A stretch of 64,000 nucleotides of DNA from Streptomyces umbrinus. GTDB lineage: Bacteria; Actinomycetota; Actinomycetes; Streptomycetales; Streptomycetaceae. Positions 17,106 through 24,684 of the stretch are shown here, piece by piece. The stretch spans positions 2,666,001-2,730,000 of the forward strand of contig NZ_JAUSZI010000002.1 of assembly GCF_030817415.1 (NCBI RefSeq), written 5' to 3'. Under the pieces are notes generated by a model. That model did no database searches. It had not been told where the DNA came from and saw only the letters and a program-made list of their open reading frames with translations. Made by a program: the position numbers and the translations under genes. Position 1 is the stretch's first letter, and every line of letters starts with the position of its first letter.

Positions 17106-17150
17106 GGTGCGTGCAACTCCCTTGAGTGGTGCCTTGGTTGGACGGTCAAA

Positions 17151-17212
17151 CGTGGGAGCGCACCCGGAGCCGGACGGGCACACCCGTGGCGGGGGGATAC
17201 ACCGCTCCCACG
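17151..17212 (-). promoter_or_regulatory. 10-bp inverted repeat in sigma factor leader
   Basis: CGTGGGAGCG (17151-17160) and CGCTCCCACG (17203-17212) are perfect inverted copies 42 nt apart, 46 nt upstream of the sigma factor ATG. Could form a leader stem or bind a regulator as looped half-sites. Confidence 0.5.
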
Positions 17213-17309
17213 GACGTGCCTCCTGTCCGAAGCACTGAGTTTTCGCCTGCCCCTCGCCCTGCCCGGCAAACTTGACTTGCCCGGACGAACACGCGCCGTT
17301 GTCCCGGAC

Positions 17310-17351
17310 CCCGGGCACGTGGTTCCGACGCCCGGGCACGTGGTTCCGGCG
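17310..17351. repeat. 21-bp tandem duplication carrying two CACGTG sites
   Basis: Copies 17310-17330 and 17331-17351 differ at one base (CGACG versus CGGCG at the end); each holds GGGCACGTGGTTCC. The period equals two helical turns, so both CACGTG palindromes face the same side. It lies between the sigma factor gene and the 52-residue membrane peptide gene, both leftward. Confidence 0.85.
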
Positions 17352-17394
17352 CCGGGGCCAAGACCGTCCGGTCGGCGGCTGAGCGGCTCGGTCG

Positions 17395-17553
17395 TCAGTC
17401 GCTCAGCGCGGCGCCGTCGGTCGCGCCGAGCTGCTGGGCCGGCGGAGCCGGACGCAGCCGGTCCTCGTCCGGGAGCAGCCATTCCTCGTAGCGGCCGAGT
17501 GCCAGGACGACGCCGAGCATCAGGACCGGAATGATCACAGCGAGCACCGCCAT
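17395..17553 (-). CDS. 52-residue single-pass membrane protein, unknown function
   Basis: Short gene. MAVLAVIIPVLMLGVVLALGRYEEWLL gives one transmembrane helix at residues 2-20, then an acidic and proline-rich cytoplasmic tail. GGGGAAGGA lies 7 nt before the ATG. The longer open frame upstream is arginine-rich and lacks a ribosome site. It is divergent from the DUF2795 gene. Small proteins of this kind are common and unnamed in Streptomyces; no function assigned. Confidence 0.65.
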   Translation of the reverse strand: MAVLAVIIPVLMLGVVLALGRYEEWLLPDEDRLRPAPPAQQLGATDGAALSD

Positions 17554-17678
17554 GGTCCTGTCCTTCCCCAAGGGGATCACAGTGGAGGGCGGAGACCGGG
17601 TCTCCCGGTCCCGGGCGGGCAAACCTCCTGCGCACAAGCCGGTGCCCGCGCCACTGCAAACCCCGGTGCAAACCCTCC

Positions 17679-17703
17679 GTGTCGATGCCCGGGAGACGGG
17701 TAC
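17679..17703 (+). promoter_or_regulatory. SigB-type promoter before DUF2795 gene
   Basis: GTGT (17679-17682), 15 nt, GGGTAC (17698-17703) fits the Streptomyces SigB consensus GNNT-N14-16-GGGTAC. Predicted start near 17710, 28 nt before the ATG at 17738. Confidence 0.5.
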
Positions 17704-17737
17704 GCGAGGGTCCACCCCCGAACAGCTGGAGGGACAC

Positions 17738-18157
17738 ATGGAGCGAGGCAGCAACCGCCTCAGCGTCCACCGGGACGAGGAGATGAAGCACGAACTGCAG
17801 GGCCTGCTGAGGTCCGGCCGTCCGACCCGGGTGGAGGAGTGGCACGATCCGGAGCCGATCGCCGACGACGACCCACCGGTCGCCGGCGGCCCGGTGACAC
17901 CGGGTTCTGACCGGGGCTCGGTGGCCGCCGTCCGCCTCGATCTGGCACGCCACCTGGGCCGTACGTCGTTCCCCGCGGGTCCCCGTGCGCTGATCGGCGT
18001 CCTGCGGGACCGCTACGCGCCGGACGCGCTCGTCGAAGCAGTGGAGCGGCTGCCCGGCGGCGCGCGCTACGCCAACGCGCAGGAACTGGCCGACGCCGTC
18101 GTGCGCTCCGCGGAGAGCGGGGCCGAGGCGTCCGAAGAGCCGCCGCCGGACGCATAA
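17738..18157 (+). CDS. DUF2795 domain protein
   Basis: 139 residues. The N-terminal 40 residues (MERGSNRLSVHRDEEMKHELQ start) are followed by an Asp/Pro/Gly linker and a C-terminal DUF2795 domain (about 65-128): LARHLGRTSFPAGPRALIGVLRDRYAPDALVEAVERLPGG and YANAQELADAV. Function of the family is unknown; members are often stress-linked in actinobacteria. ATG with GGAGGGA 5 nt upstream. It sits first in a rightward group with CBS and DJ-1/PfpI genes, and a SigB-type promoter motif lies 34 nt before it. Confidence 0.82.
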   Translation: MERGSNRLSVHRDEEMKHELQGLLRSGRPTRVEEWHDPEPIADDDPPVAGGPVTPGSDRGSVAAVRLDLARHLGRTSFPAGPRALIGVLRDRYAPDALVEAVERLPGGARYANAQELADAVVRSAESGAEASEEPPPDA

Positions 18158-18176
18158 CCGGCCGTCTCAGGGGTAC
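18152..18176 (+). promoter_or_regulatory. SigB-type promoter before CBS-domain gene
   Basis: GCAT (18152-18155), 15 nt, GGGTAC (18171-18176); same geometry as the motif before the DUF2795 gene. Predicted start near 18183, about 60 nt before the ATG at 18243. GGGGTAC also pairs with GTACCCC at 18204-18210 as a 7-bp inverted repeat. Confidence 0.5.
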
Positions 18177-18242
18177 TGCGGGCGACGTGACACCGACGTA
18201 GCCGTACCCCTTCGCCGGGGAACGGAGGAAAGGCCCACAGCC

Positions 18243-18683
18243 ATGGCTGTTTTCGTGAGGGAAGTCATGACGCCAGGCGTCGTCTCGGTCCGCCCGGACG
18301 CCTCGCTCGTCGAAGCCGCTCAGCTCATGCGGGCCCAGGACATCGGCGATGTCCTGGTGGCGGACGACCAAGCTCTCATCGGCGTCCTGACCGACCGCGA
18401 CATCGCGGTGCGCGCGGTCGCGAACGGTGCCGACCCGCTGACGGTGAGCGCCCGGTCGGTGTGCACGCCCGATCCGGTCGTGGTCGGCCCCGACGACGGG
18501 GTGGTGGCGGCGGTCGCACTGATGCGCGACCACGTCGTGCGGCGGCTCCCGGTCGTCGAGGACGGACGGGCGGTCGGCATGGTCAGCCTGGGCGACCTGG
18601 CCATCTCCGAGAACCCGGAGTCGGCTCTCGCGGAGATCAGCCGGGCCTCCCCGGACGACGGCCGGGGGAGGGCCCGCGCGTGA
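18243..18683 (+). CDS. Two-CBS-domain protein
   Basis: 146 residues made of two CBS motifs: VREVMTPGVVSVRPDASLVEAAQLMRAQDIGDVLVADD ... GVLTDRDIAVRAVA (5-60) and ARSVCTPDPVVVGPDDGVVAAVALMRDHVVRRLPVVEDG ... GMVSLGDLAI (70-125). CBS pairs bind adenine nucleotides such as AMP, ATP or NAD and usually regulate partners. Stand-alone CBS proteins are typical of actinobacterial stress regulons, consistent with the SigB-type promoter upstream. GGAGGAAAG precedes the ATG. Confidence 0.92.
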   Translation: MAVFVREVMTPGVVSVRPDASLVEAAQLMRAQDIGDVLVADDQALIGVLTDRDIAVRAVANGADPLTVSARSVCTPDPVVVGPDDGVVAAVALMRDHVVRRLPVVEDGRAVGMVSLGDLAISENPESALAEISRASPDDGRGRARA

Positions 18684-18762
18684 CTCGAAGAGACCTCGCG
18701 GCCGGAGACGAGAGCACAGCCCCCGTGACATGTCGCGCGGCCGGAAAGGACGTGGAGGACCC

Positions 18763-19302
18763 ATGCGCATCGCGTTTCTGATGGCGCCGGAGGGCGTCGA
18801 GCAGATCGAACTCACCGACCCCTGGCACGCCGTCCACGACGCGGGCGGCGAACCCGTGCTGCTGTCGACGAAGCCGGGGCAGATCCAGGCGTTCAACCAC
18901 CTCGACAAGGCGGACGTGTTCCCCGTGCAGGAGGTCGTGGGCGACTCCTCGGCCGACTCCTTCGCCGGTCTGGTACTGCCGGGCGGCGTGGCCAATCCGG
19001 ACGCGCTGCGCATGGACGAACAGGCGGTGTCGTTCGTCCGGGACTTCTTCGAGCAGGGCCGTCCGGTCGCCGCGATCTGTCACGCCCCGTGGACGCTCAT
19101 CGAGGCCGACGTGGTCCGCGGCCGCACCCTCACCTCGTGGCCGAGCCTGCGTACGGACATCCGCAACGCGGGCGGCACCTGGGTCGACGAACAGGTGGTC
19201 GTCTGCGAGGCCGGACCCGCGACACTCGTCACCAGCCGCAAACCGGACGACCTCAAGGCCTTCACCGAGGCGTTCCTGCCGGAGTTTGCCAAGCACCGCT
19301 GA
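18763..19302 (+). CDS. DJ-1/PfpI family protein
   Basis: 179 residues. Class I glutamine amidotransferase-like fold with the nucleophile elbow AAICHAPW; the cysteine is residue 106. GLVLPGGVANPDALR (69-83) and SWPSLRTDIRNAGGTWVDEQVVV are typical of the PfpI protease/deglycase group, which repairs glycated proteins or degrades peptides under stress. ATG MRIAFLM chosen with GGAGGAC 4-5 nt upstream. Third in the stress-type group after DUF2795 and CBS genes. Confidence 0.88.
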   Translation: MRIAFLMAPEGVEQIELTDPWHAVHDAGGEPVLLSTKPGQIQAFNHLDKADVFPVQEVVGDSSADSFAGLVLPGGVANPDALRMDEQAVSFVRDFFEQGRPVAAICHAPWTLIEADVVRGRTLTSWPSLRTDIRNAGGTWVDEQVVVCEAGPATLVTSRKPDDLKAFTEAFLPEFAKHR

Positions 19303-19317
19303 CCACGGCCCGTAGAG

Positions 19318-19389
19318 CAGGTCCGACGCCCATGGACCAGGGCCACGCCCGTCCAGCAGGGCCGACGCCCGCCCGGCCAGGCCTACGCC
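19318..19389. repeat. Four degenerate repeats with 20-bp period
   Basis: CAGG(G)YCNACGCC occurs at 19318, 19338, 19357 and 19378 (intervals 20, 19, 21 nt) in the 112-bp space between the convergent DJ-1/PfpI and DUF6158 genes. No hairpin is obvious. Confidence 0.55.
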
Positions 19390-19414
19390 GATTCAGCAGA
19401 GCCCGCCGCGCGCC

Positions 19415-19651
19415 TCACCGGCTCGCGTCCGGATGCCTGTCCCGCGCCCCCGCCCGCGTCCGGCCCAGGGCGACCGGGCGGCGCGGGTTCCGGCGCAGAT
19501 ACTCGCCCTCCAGTTCCGCCATCCGGACGTTGTGCGTGCGCAGCGCGTCGTTCGAACCGTGCAGCAACGTGTCGTGGCGGGTGCGATGGATCGTCTCCAG
19601 CTCTTTCATCAGCTGCTGATCGTCCAGGCTGCCCGGGTCGACTCCGGTCAT
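19415..19651 (-). CDS. DUF6158 family small protein
   Basis: 78 residues, MTGVDPGSLDDQQLMKELETIHRTRHDTLLHGS start, then NDALRTHNVRMAELEGEYLRRNP and a basic tail. This matches the small Streptomyces proteins I know as DUF6158; they have two amphipathic helices and no assigned role. It lies 171 nt downstream of the ABC-F gene on the same strand, with a repeat element between. Confidence 0.78.
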   Translation of the reverse strand: MTGVDPGSLDDQQLMKELETIHRTRHDTLLHGSNDALRTHNVRMAELEGEYLRRNPRRPVALGRTRAGARDRHPDASR

Positions 19652-19705
19652 GGCGCTACCCCGATCGTCGTGTCTCCCTCCACCTTACGAACACCGGGGC
19701 ACACT

Positions 19706-19800
19706 CGCGCCCCCTTGGGGGCGCGGGGCTGTGACATATGCGGCTCCGCCGCGTGGGCGCGCTCAACCCCGACGGACCCGCACCCGACAAACGAGCCGCA
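19706..19800 (+). repeat. Interspersed GC-rich repeat, variant copy C
   Basis: Starts with the palindrome CGCGCCCCC-TT-GGGGGCGCG (19707-19726), then GGGGC, but the AACTGCGCGACC core is replaced by TGTGACATATG and CGGCTCCGCCGCGTGGGCGCG; it ends GACCCGCACCCGACAA-like as copy F does. Lies downstream of the ABC-F gene. A related but distinct family member. Confidence 0.6.
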
Positions 19801-19822
19801 GTCGGCCCAGCCCAGCCGCGGG

Positions 19823-21442
19823 CTACCGAACCCGCTCGACCCGCCGCTCATCCCAGACCGGCTCCGCCGACTCCCGCACACGCCCATCACTGCCGAACAC
19901 CAGATACCGATCGAACGAATGAGCGAACCAGCGGTCATGAGTGACCGCGAGAACCGTGCCCTGGAAAGCCTCCAGCCCCTCCTGAAGCGCCTCGGCCGAC
20001 TCCAGGTCGAGGTTGTCCGTGGGCTCGTCCAGAAGCAGCGCCGTGCAGCCCTCCAGTTCCAGGAGGAGGATCTGGAAGCGGGCCTGCTGCCCGCCGGAGA
20101 GCCGGTCGAAGCGCTGCTCGGCCTGGGCGGTCAGCTCGTAGCGTCGCAGCCGGGACGCGGCGGCCCCGCGGTCCTGGGAGTGCTCGGACCACAGGATGTC
20201 GAGCAGCGTGCGCCCCTCCAGCTCGGGATGGGCGTGGGTCTGCGCGAAGTGGCCGGGCACGACACGCGCCCCGAGCTTCCACTCCCCCGTGTGCGTGACG
20301 TCGCCGCCCGCGAGGAGCCGCAGGAAGTGCGACTTGCCGGAGCCGTTCGAGCCGAGCACGGCGACCCGCTCGCCGTAGAAGACCTCCAGGTCGAAGGGTT
20401 TCATCAGCCCGGTGAGTTCGAGCCCCTTGCAGGTCACCGCCCGTACGCCGGTGCGTCCGCCGTGCAGCCGCATGGTGATGTCCTGCTCGCGCGGCGGCTC
20501 GGGCGGCGGTCCCGCCTCCTCGAACTTACGGAGCCTGGTCTGCGCGGCCTGGTAGCGGGAGGCCAGCTCATGGCTGATGGAGGCCGCCTGCCGCAGGTTG
20601 AGCACCAGCTTCTTCAGCTGGGCGTGCTTCTCGTCCCAGCGCCGCCGCAGCTCCTCGAAGCGCGCGAACCGCTCCCGGCGTGCCTCGTGGTACGTGTCGA
20701 AGCCGCCGCCGTGCACCCAGGCGTCGGCGCCGGCGGGTCCGGGCTCGACGCTCACGATCTTCTCGGCGGAGCGGGCGAGCAGCTCCCGGTCGTGGGAGAC
20801 GAACAGGACGGTCTTGCGGGTCTCCCGCAGCCGCTCCTCCAGCCAGCGCTTGCCGGGCACGTCGAGGTAGTTGTCCGGCTCGTCGAGCAGCAGCACCTCG
20901 TCGGTGCCGCGCAGCAGGGCCTCCAGGACGAGACGCTTCTGCTCACCGCCGGAGAGCGTGCGCACCTCGCGGAACTGCGCCTTGTCGTACGGGATTCCGA
21001 GCGCGGCCGTGGTGCACATGTCCCAGAGGGTCTCGGCCTCGTACCCCTGGACCTCCGCCCAGTCGGAGAGCGCCTGCGCGTAACTCATCTGGGCGGCCTC
21101 GTCGTCGACGGTCATGATGAGGTGCTCGGCGCGGTCGACGGCCTCGGCGGCCTCCCGGATCCGCGGCTGGGCGACCGACACGAGCAGGTCCCGTACGGTC
21201 GACTCGTCCCGTACGGATCCCACGAACTGGCGCATCACCCCGAGCCCGCCGCTCACCGTGACGGTGCCGCCGTGCGGCTTCAGCTCGCCGGAGATCAGCC
21301 GCAGCAGTGTCGTCTTCCCGGCTCCGTTGGGCCCGACCAGCGCGACCACGGCCCCTTCGCCCACCCGGAAGGACACATCGCCGAGCAGCGCCCTCCCGTC
21401 GGGAAGGTAGTACTCCAGGTGCGCGGCTTCCAGATGTCCCAT
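19823..21442 (-). CDS. ABC-F family ATPase
   Basis: 539 residues with two ATPase domains and no membrane segments. Domain 1: GPNGAGKTT (37-45), LSGGEQKR, LLLDEPDNYLD; domain 2: GSNGSGKS, LSGGQQARF, LLLDEPTDNLDLES. The charged linker between (WDEKHAQLKKLVLNLRQAASISHELASRYQ region) is the ABC-F P-site motif. ABC-F proteins act on the ribosome, some giving antibiotic protection, others helping stalled translation; which applies here cannot be told. ATG at 21442 chosen because it directly precedes the first ABC fold. Divergent from the PAP2 fusion gene. Confidence 0.9.
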   Translation of the reverse strand: MGHLEAAHLEYYLPDGRALLGDVSFRVGEGAVVALVGPNGAGKTTLLRLISGELKPHGGTVTVSGGLGVMRQFVGSVRDESTVRDLLVSVAQPRIREAAEAVDRAEHLIMTVDDEAAQMSYAQALSDWAEVQGYEAETLWDMCTTAALGIPYDKAQFREVRTLSGGEQKRLVLEALLRGTDEVLLLDEPDNYLDVPGKRWLEERLRETRKTVLFVSHDRELLARSAEKIVSVEPGPAGADAWVHGGGFDTYHEARRERFARFEELRRRWDEKHAQLKKLVLNLRQAASISHELASRYQAAQTRLRKFEEAGPPPEPPREQDITMRLHGGRTGVRAVTCKGLELTGLMKPFDLEVFYGERVAVLGSNGSGKSHFLRLLAGGDVTHTGEWKLGARVVPGHFAQTHAHPELEGRTLLDILWSEHSQDRGAAASRLRRYELTAQAEQRFDRLSGGQQARFQILLLELEGCTALLLDEPTDNLDLESAEALQEGLEAFQGTVLAVTHDRWFAHSFDRYLVFGSDGRVRESAEPVWDERRVERVR

Positions 21443-21608
21443 GATTGGGCATTGTCCGGGGTGGGCGGGGCGCGCGGCAAACGGGTTACCCGGCCGGCGG
21501 ACCGTTCGCGACAGACCACCGCGGCGGACGGAGGACTGACAGGTCACACAACCCGTTCTCGTCGGACAGACATGCGCGGCGGAGCCCTGTCTGGGTACAC
21601 GATGGTGC

Positions 21609-23102
21609 ATGACCGCAGATCTGGACCTCACCGTCACCGGACCCGGCCACGCCCTGCGCGACCGGCTGCTGGCCCTCGACTGCCGCCTCTTCGAGGCGGT
21701 GGCCGCCCGGCACTGGCCGGGCGCCGACCCGCTGCTGCCGAAACTGAGCCGCAGCGCGAACCACGGCCTGCTGTGGTTCGGCACGGCGGCGGCGCTCGCG
21801 GCGACACGTTCGCCGCGGGCCCGCCGCGCGGCCGTCCGCGGTGTCGCCTCGCTGGCCCTGGCCTCGGCCACCATCAACACCCTCGGCAAGCGCTCGGTGC
21901 GCCGCCCGCGCCCCCTGCTGGACGCGGTGCCGATGGTCCGGCAGCTGAAGCGCCAGCCGATCACCACCTCGTTCCCGTCGGGGCACTCCGCGTCGGCGGC
22001 GGCCTTCGCGACGGGTGTCGCCCTTGAGTCCCGTCCCCTGGGCGCGGTGGTGGCCCCGGTGGCCGCCGCGGTGGCCCTCTCCCGTATCTACACGGGCGCC
22101 CACTTCCCGAGCGACGTGCTCGTCGGGGCGGCGTTCGGCGCGGGCGCCGCCTTCGCCGTACGCGGCCTGGTGCCGACTCGTGACCAGCTTCCGCCGCCCG
22201 GCCGTCCGCGCGCGGACGCGCCGGCGCTGCCGGACGGGGAGGGCCTGGTGATGGTGGTCAACAAGGCGGCGGGCAGCTCGGACCGCGTCCGCGCCCTCGG
22301 TGACGCCCTGCCGCGCGCCGAGCTCGTGGAGTGCGAACCGGCCGATCTGCGGGCCGAGTTGGAGAAGGCGGCGGCCCGCGCCGAGGTGCTGGGCGTCTGT
22401 GGCGGCGACGGCACCGTGAACGCTGCCGCCACAGTGGCCCTGCGCCACCGCCTCCCGCTCGCCGTGCTGCCCGGCGGCACGCTCAACCACTTCGCGCAGG
22501 ACCTGGGCGTGGAGGACGTACGCGATCTGAGCCAGGCCCTGCGGGAAGGCGATGCCGTACGGGTCGACGTGGGACTGTTCTCCGCCGACGGCACGGAGGG
22601 CTACTTCCTCAACACGTGCAGCCTCGGCGTCTATCCGGAGCTGGTGCGCGAGCGGGACCGCTGGTCGAAGCGGATCGGCGGCTGGCCGGCCGGAGTGGTC
22701 GCGACCCTGCGCGTGCTGCGCGCCGACCGGCACCCTCTCAAGGCCGAACTCGGCGGCAAGGAGCACCCGTTGTGGCTCCTCTTCGCCGGAAACGGCACGT
22801 ACCACCGGATGGGACCGCTGCCCGCCCGCCGCTACGACCTCGCGGACGGCCGCCTGGACGTACGGGTCGTGCACGGGGGCCGCTTCCCCGCCGTACGCCT
22901 CCTCGCCGCGGCCGTCGCCGGGCCGCTCACCCGCTCCCCCGCGCACGCGGCGGTCCGCGTCGGCGCGCTCCGCGTGGAGGGCGTCGAGCCCGGCACCCTG
23001 CTGGCCTACGACGGTGAAGTCACCACCGTGGAGGGCGAGGTGACGCTCCGGAAGCTCCCCGAGGCACTGACCGTGTACCGCCCGCTCCAGCAGCGACGCT
23101 GA
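21609..23102 (+). CDS. PAP2 phosphatase-diacylglycerol kinase fusion
   Basis: 497 residues, two enzymes in one chain. PAP2 domain (1-190): KRSVRRPRP (K94..RP102), PSGH (123-126) and SRIYTGAHFPSD (158-169), with hydrophobic helices. Lipid kinase domain (212-495): GGDGTVNAAA (265-274), PGGTLNHFAQDLG, then GTLLAYDGEV. PAP2 enzymes remove phosphate from phosphatidic acid or isoprenoid diphosphates; DAGK-catalytic proteins phosphorylate diacylglycerol or sphingoid lipids. Together they could cycle a lipid between phosphorylated and free forms. ATG start; ends with LQQRR. Confidence 0.92.
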   Translation: MTADLDLTVTGPGHALRDRLLALDCRLFEAVAARHWPGADPLLPKLSRSANHGLLWFGTAAALAATRSPRARRAAVRGVASLALASATINTLGKRSVRRPRPLLDAVPMVRQLKRQPITTSFPSGHSASAAAFATGVALESRPLGAVVAPVAAAVALSRIYTGAHFPSDVLVGAAFGAGAAFAVRGLVPTRDQLPPPGRPRADAPALPDGEGLVMVVNKAAGSSDRVRALGDALPRAELVECEPADLRAELEKAAARAEVLGVCGGDGTVNAAATVALRHRLPLAVLPGGTLNHFAQDLGVEDVRDLSQALREGDAVRVDVGLFSADGTEGYFLNTCSLGVYPELVRERDRWSKRIGGWPAGVVATLRVLRADRHPLKAELGGKEHPLWLLFAGNGTYHRMGPLPARRYDLADGRLDVRVVHGGRFPAVRLLAAAVAGPLTRSPAHAAVRVGALRVEGVEPGTLLAYDGEVTTVEGEVTLRKLPEALTVYRPLQQRR

Positions 23103-23259
23103 CCACGCGCCACCCAGTCCACACCCAGCCCACCCCATGTCCGCATTGCAAGACGCAGGTCTCATCATTCGACATGGCGGCGTACGGTGACTCGTATCGC
23201 TCGCGGAGCAGCTCCGCAGGCCCGGCCCGGTACAAGGGTTACGAGGGAATGGGGACGCC

Positions 23260-24075
23260 ATGTCGAAGGAGACCGCCGTCTACACGCACGGCCACCACGA
23301 GTCCGTGCTGCGCTCGCACACCTGGCGCACCGCCGTGAACTCGGCGGCCTACCTCCTCCCCTCGCTGAAACCGCACATGAAGATCCTGGACATCGGCTGC
23401 GGGCCCGGGACCATCACCGCCGACCTGGCGGAACTGGTCCCGGACGGGCACGTCACCGCCGTCGACCACGCGCCGGGCATCCTGGACCAGGCCCGGGCCA
23501 CAGCGGCCGAACGGGGCCTGGACAACGTCGAGTTCGAGGTCGCGGACGTCCACGCGCTGGAGTATCCGGACGACACCTTCTGCGTCGTCCACGCGCACCA
23601 GGTGCTGCAGCACGTGGGCGACCCGGTGCAGGCGCTGCGCGAGATGTACCGGGTCACGAAACCGGGCGGCTTCGTGGCCGTCCGCGACTCGGACTACGCG
23701 GTGATGACCTGGTACCCGCTGTCGCAGGGCATGGACGACTGGCTGGACCTCTACCGGCGTGTGGCCCGCGCGAACGGCGGCGAGCCGGACGCCGGGCGGC
23801 GCCTGAAATCCTGGGCGCTGACGGCCGGCTTCACCGACGTCACCAGCTCGTCGAGCACCTGGTGCTACGCCACCGCCGAGGAGCGCGCCTGGTGGAGCGG
23901 CCTGTGGGCGGACCGTACGGTCGCCTCCGCGTACGCGGACCGCGCCACGGAGGGCGGTCACGCGACGCCGGAGCAGCTGAACGCGGTCTCGGAGGCATGG
24001 CGGGAGTGGGGCCGGCAGGAGGATGCCTGGTTCTCCGTCCTGCACGGGGAAATTCTCTGCCGGAAACCGGCCTGA
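23260..24075 (+). CDS. Class I SAM-dependent methyltransferase
   Basis: 271 residues. Motif I LDIGCGPGTITADLAE (46-61), motif II VTAVDHAPG, then FEVADVHALEYPDDTFCVVHAHQVLQHV (post motif) and the KPGGFVAVRD strand. Belongs to the ubiE/ COQ5-like group; substrate unknown, cytoplasmic. ATG MSKETAVYTHGHHESVL. Two short hairpins (GCCGG-AAA-CCGGC at its last codons and CCGGG-AAA-CCCGG 10 nt after the stop) separate it from the next small gene. Confidence 0.9.
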   Translation: MSKETAVYTHGHHESVLRSHTWRTAVNSAAYLLPSLKPHMKILDIGCGPGTITADLAELVPDGHVTAVDHAPGILDQARATAAERGLDNVEFEVADVHALEYPDDTFCVVHAHQVLQHVGDPVQALREMYRVTKPGGFVAVRDSDYAVMTWYPLSQGMDDWLDLYRRVARANGGEPDAGRRLKSWALTAGFTDVTSSSSTWCYATAEERAWWSGLWADRTVASAYADRATEGGHATPEQLNAVSEAWREWGRQEDAWFSVLHGEILCRKPA

Positions 24076-24098
24076 ATTCCTTGATCCGGGAAACCCGG
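24059..24098 (+). terminator. Two adjacent small hairpins at methyltransferase 3' end
   Basis: GCCGG-AAA-CCGGC (24059-24071) spans the end of the gene and CCGGG-AAA-CCCGG (24086-24098) follows the stop. Short stems; may weaken rather than end transcription into the next gene. Confidence 0.4.
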
Positions 24099-24118
24099 CC
24101 AGTAGGAGGTAATAAACT

Positions 24119-24289
24119 ATGGTTCCCATCCTGCTGGTACTGCTTCTGGCGCTCATCCTTTTCGGCGCCGGATTCGCGGTGAAAATTCTCTGGTGGATCG
24201 CACTGATAGTGATCGTGGTGTGGCTACTGGGATTCCTGGTGCGCGGCACGAGCGCGAGCGGTTCCAGGGGCCGCTGGTATCGCTGGTAG
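24119..24289 (+). CDS. 56-residue hydrophobic membrane protein
   Basis: Short gene. It begins MVPILLVLLLALILFGAGF, continues VKILWWIALIVIVVWLLGFLV, and ends GSRGRWYRW: two transmembrane helices in a hairpin with a basic aromatic tail. A strong AGGAGGT lies 9 nt before the ATG. It resembles the small 'hydrophobic protein' family seen across Streptomyces (similar to lmo0937-type stress peptides); function unknown. It is convergent with gvpK, with a hairpin between. Confidence 0.75.
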   Translation: MVPILLVLLLALILFGAGFAVKILWWIALIVIVVWLLGFLVRGTSASGSRGRWYRW

Positions 24290-24291
24290 TT

Positions 24292-24319
24292 CCACCGGGA
24301 TTTCCGTATCCACCGGTGG
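24292..24319. terminator. Bidirectional hairpin between hydrophobic protein gene and gvpK
   Basis: CCACCGG (24292-24298) pairs with CCGGTGG (24313-24319) across a 14-nt loop, in the 32-nt gap between convergent genes. CCACCGGTGG (24310-24319) is also a palindrome by itself. Confidence 0.55.
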
Positions 24320-24321
24320 TT

Positions 24322-24684
24322 CTACTCCCTGGGAAGTAGCGGTCCGAGCGGCCCGAGGTCCAGATTCAGGTCCTCGGGCCGCAACCCGTAGCGGTCGCGC
24401 AGTTCGGCCATGCGGTCGTCCAGGAGCATCAGCGTGAGACCGATCCGCTCCTCCTGGTCCTCAGAGAGATCCCCTGTGTCGAACCGGCGCAGTGCCTGCC
24501 TCTCCATCAACTGCCGCAGCAGTTCGACCACGGTCAGGACCAGTTTGACCAGGTCCCGCTCCACGGTGTCCGGATCGAGATCCAGCCGGTTCCGCGGGGA
24601 TTTCCCGGCCGTTTTACCGTCGCCACTCATGGCGCCCACGTCACTGATGCCACTCACGTCACTGATGTCGCGCATGTCGCTCAC
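24322..24684 (-). CDS. gvpK: Gas vesicle protein GvpK
   Basis: 120 residues; last gene of the gas vesicle operon. Core RLDLDPDTVERDLVKLVLTVVELLRQLMERQALRRFDTGDLS and EERIGLTLMLLDDRMAELRDRYGL is the GvpK family. GvpK is an accessory protein needed for vesicle formation. GTG at 24684 was chosen because it overlaps the gvpS stop (GTGA) and has GGAG 8-9 nt before it; this gives an N-terminal ISDV repeat tail (MRDISDVSGISDVGAMSG) of low complexity. The ATG 15 nt later or MSGDGKT are alternatives. Confidence 0.92.
   Translation of the reverse strand: MSDMRDISDVSGISDVGAMSGDGKTAGKSPRNRLDLDPDTVERDLVKLVLTVVELLRQLMERQALRRFDTGDLSEDQEERIGLTLMLLDDRMAELRDRYGLRPEDLNLDLGPLGPLLPRE

Noticed and set aside
21593..21598. 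GGGTAC just before the PAP2-kinase gene as a SigB promoter
   Set aside because: No GNNT at 14-16 nt spacing, and the start would fall at the initiation codon.
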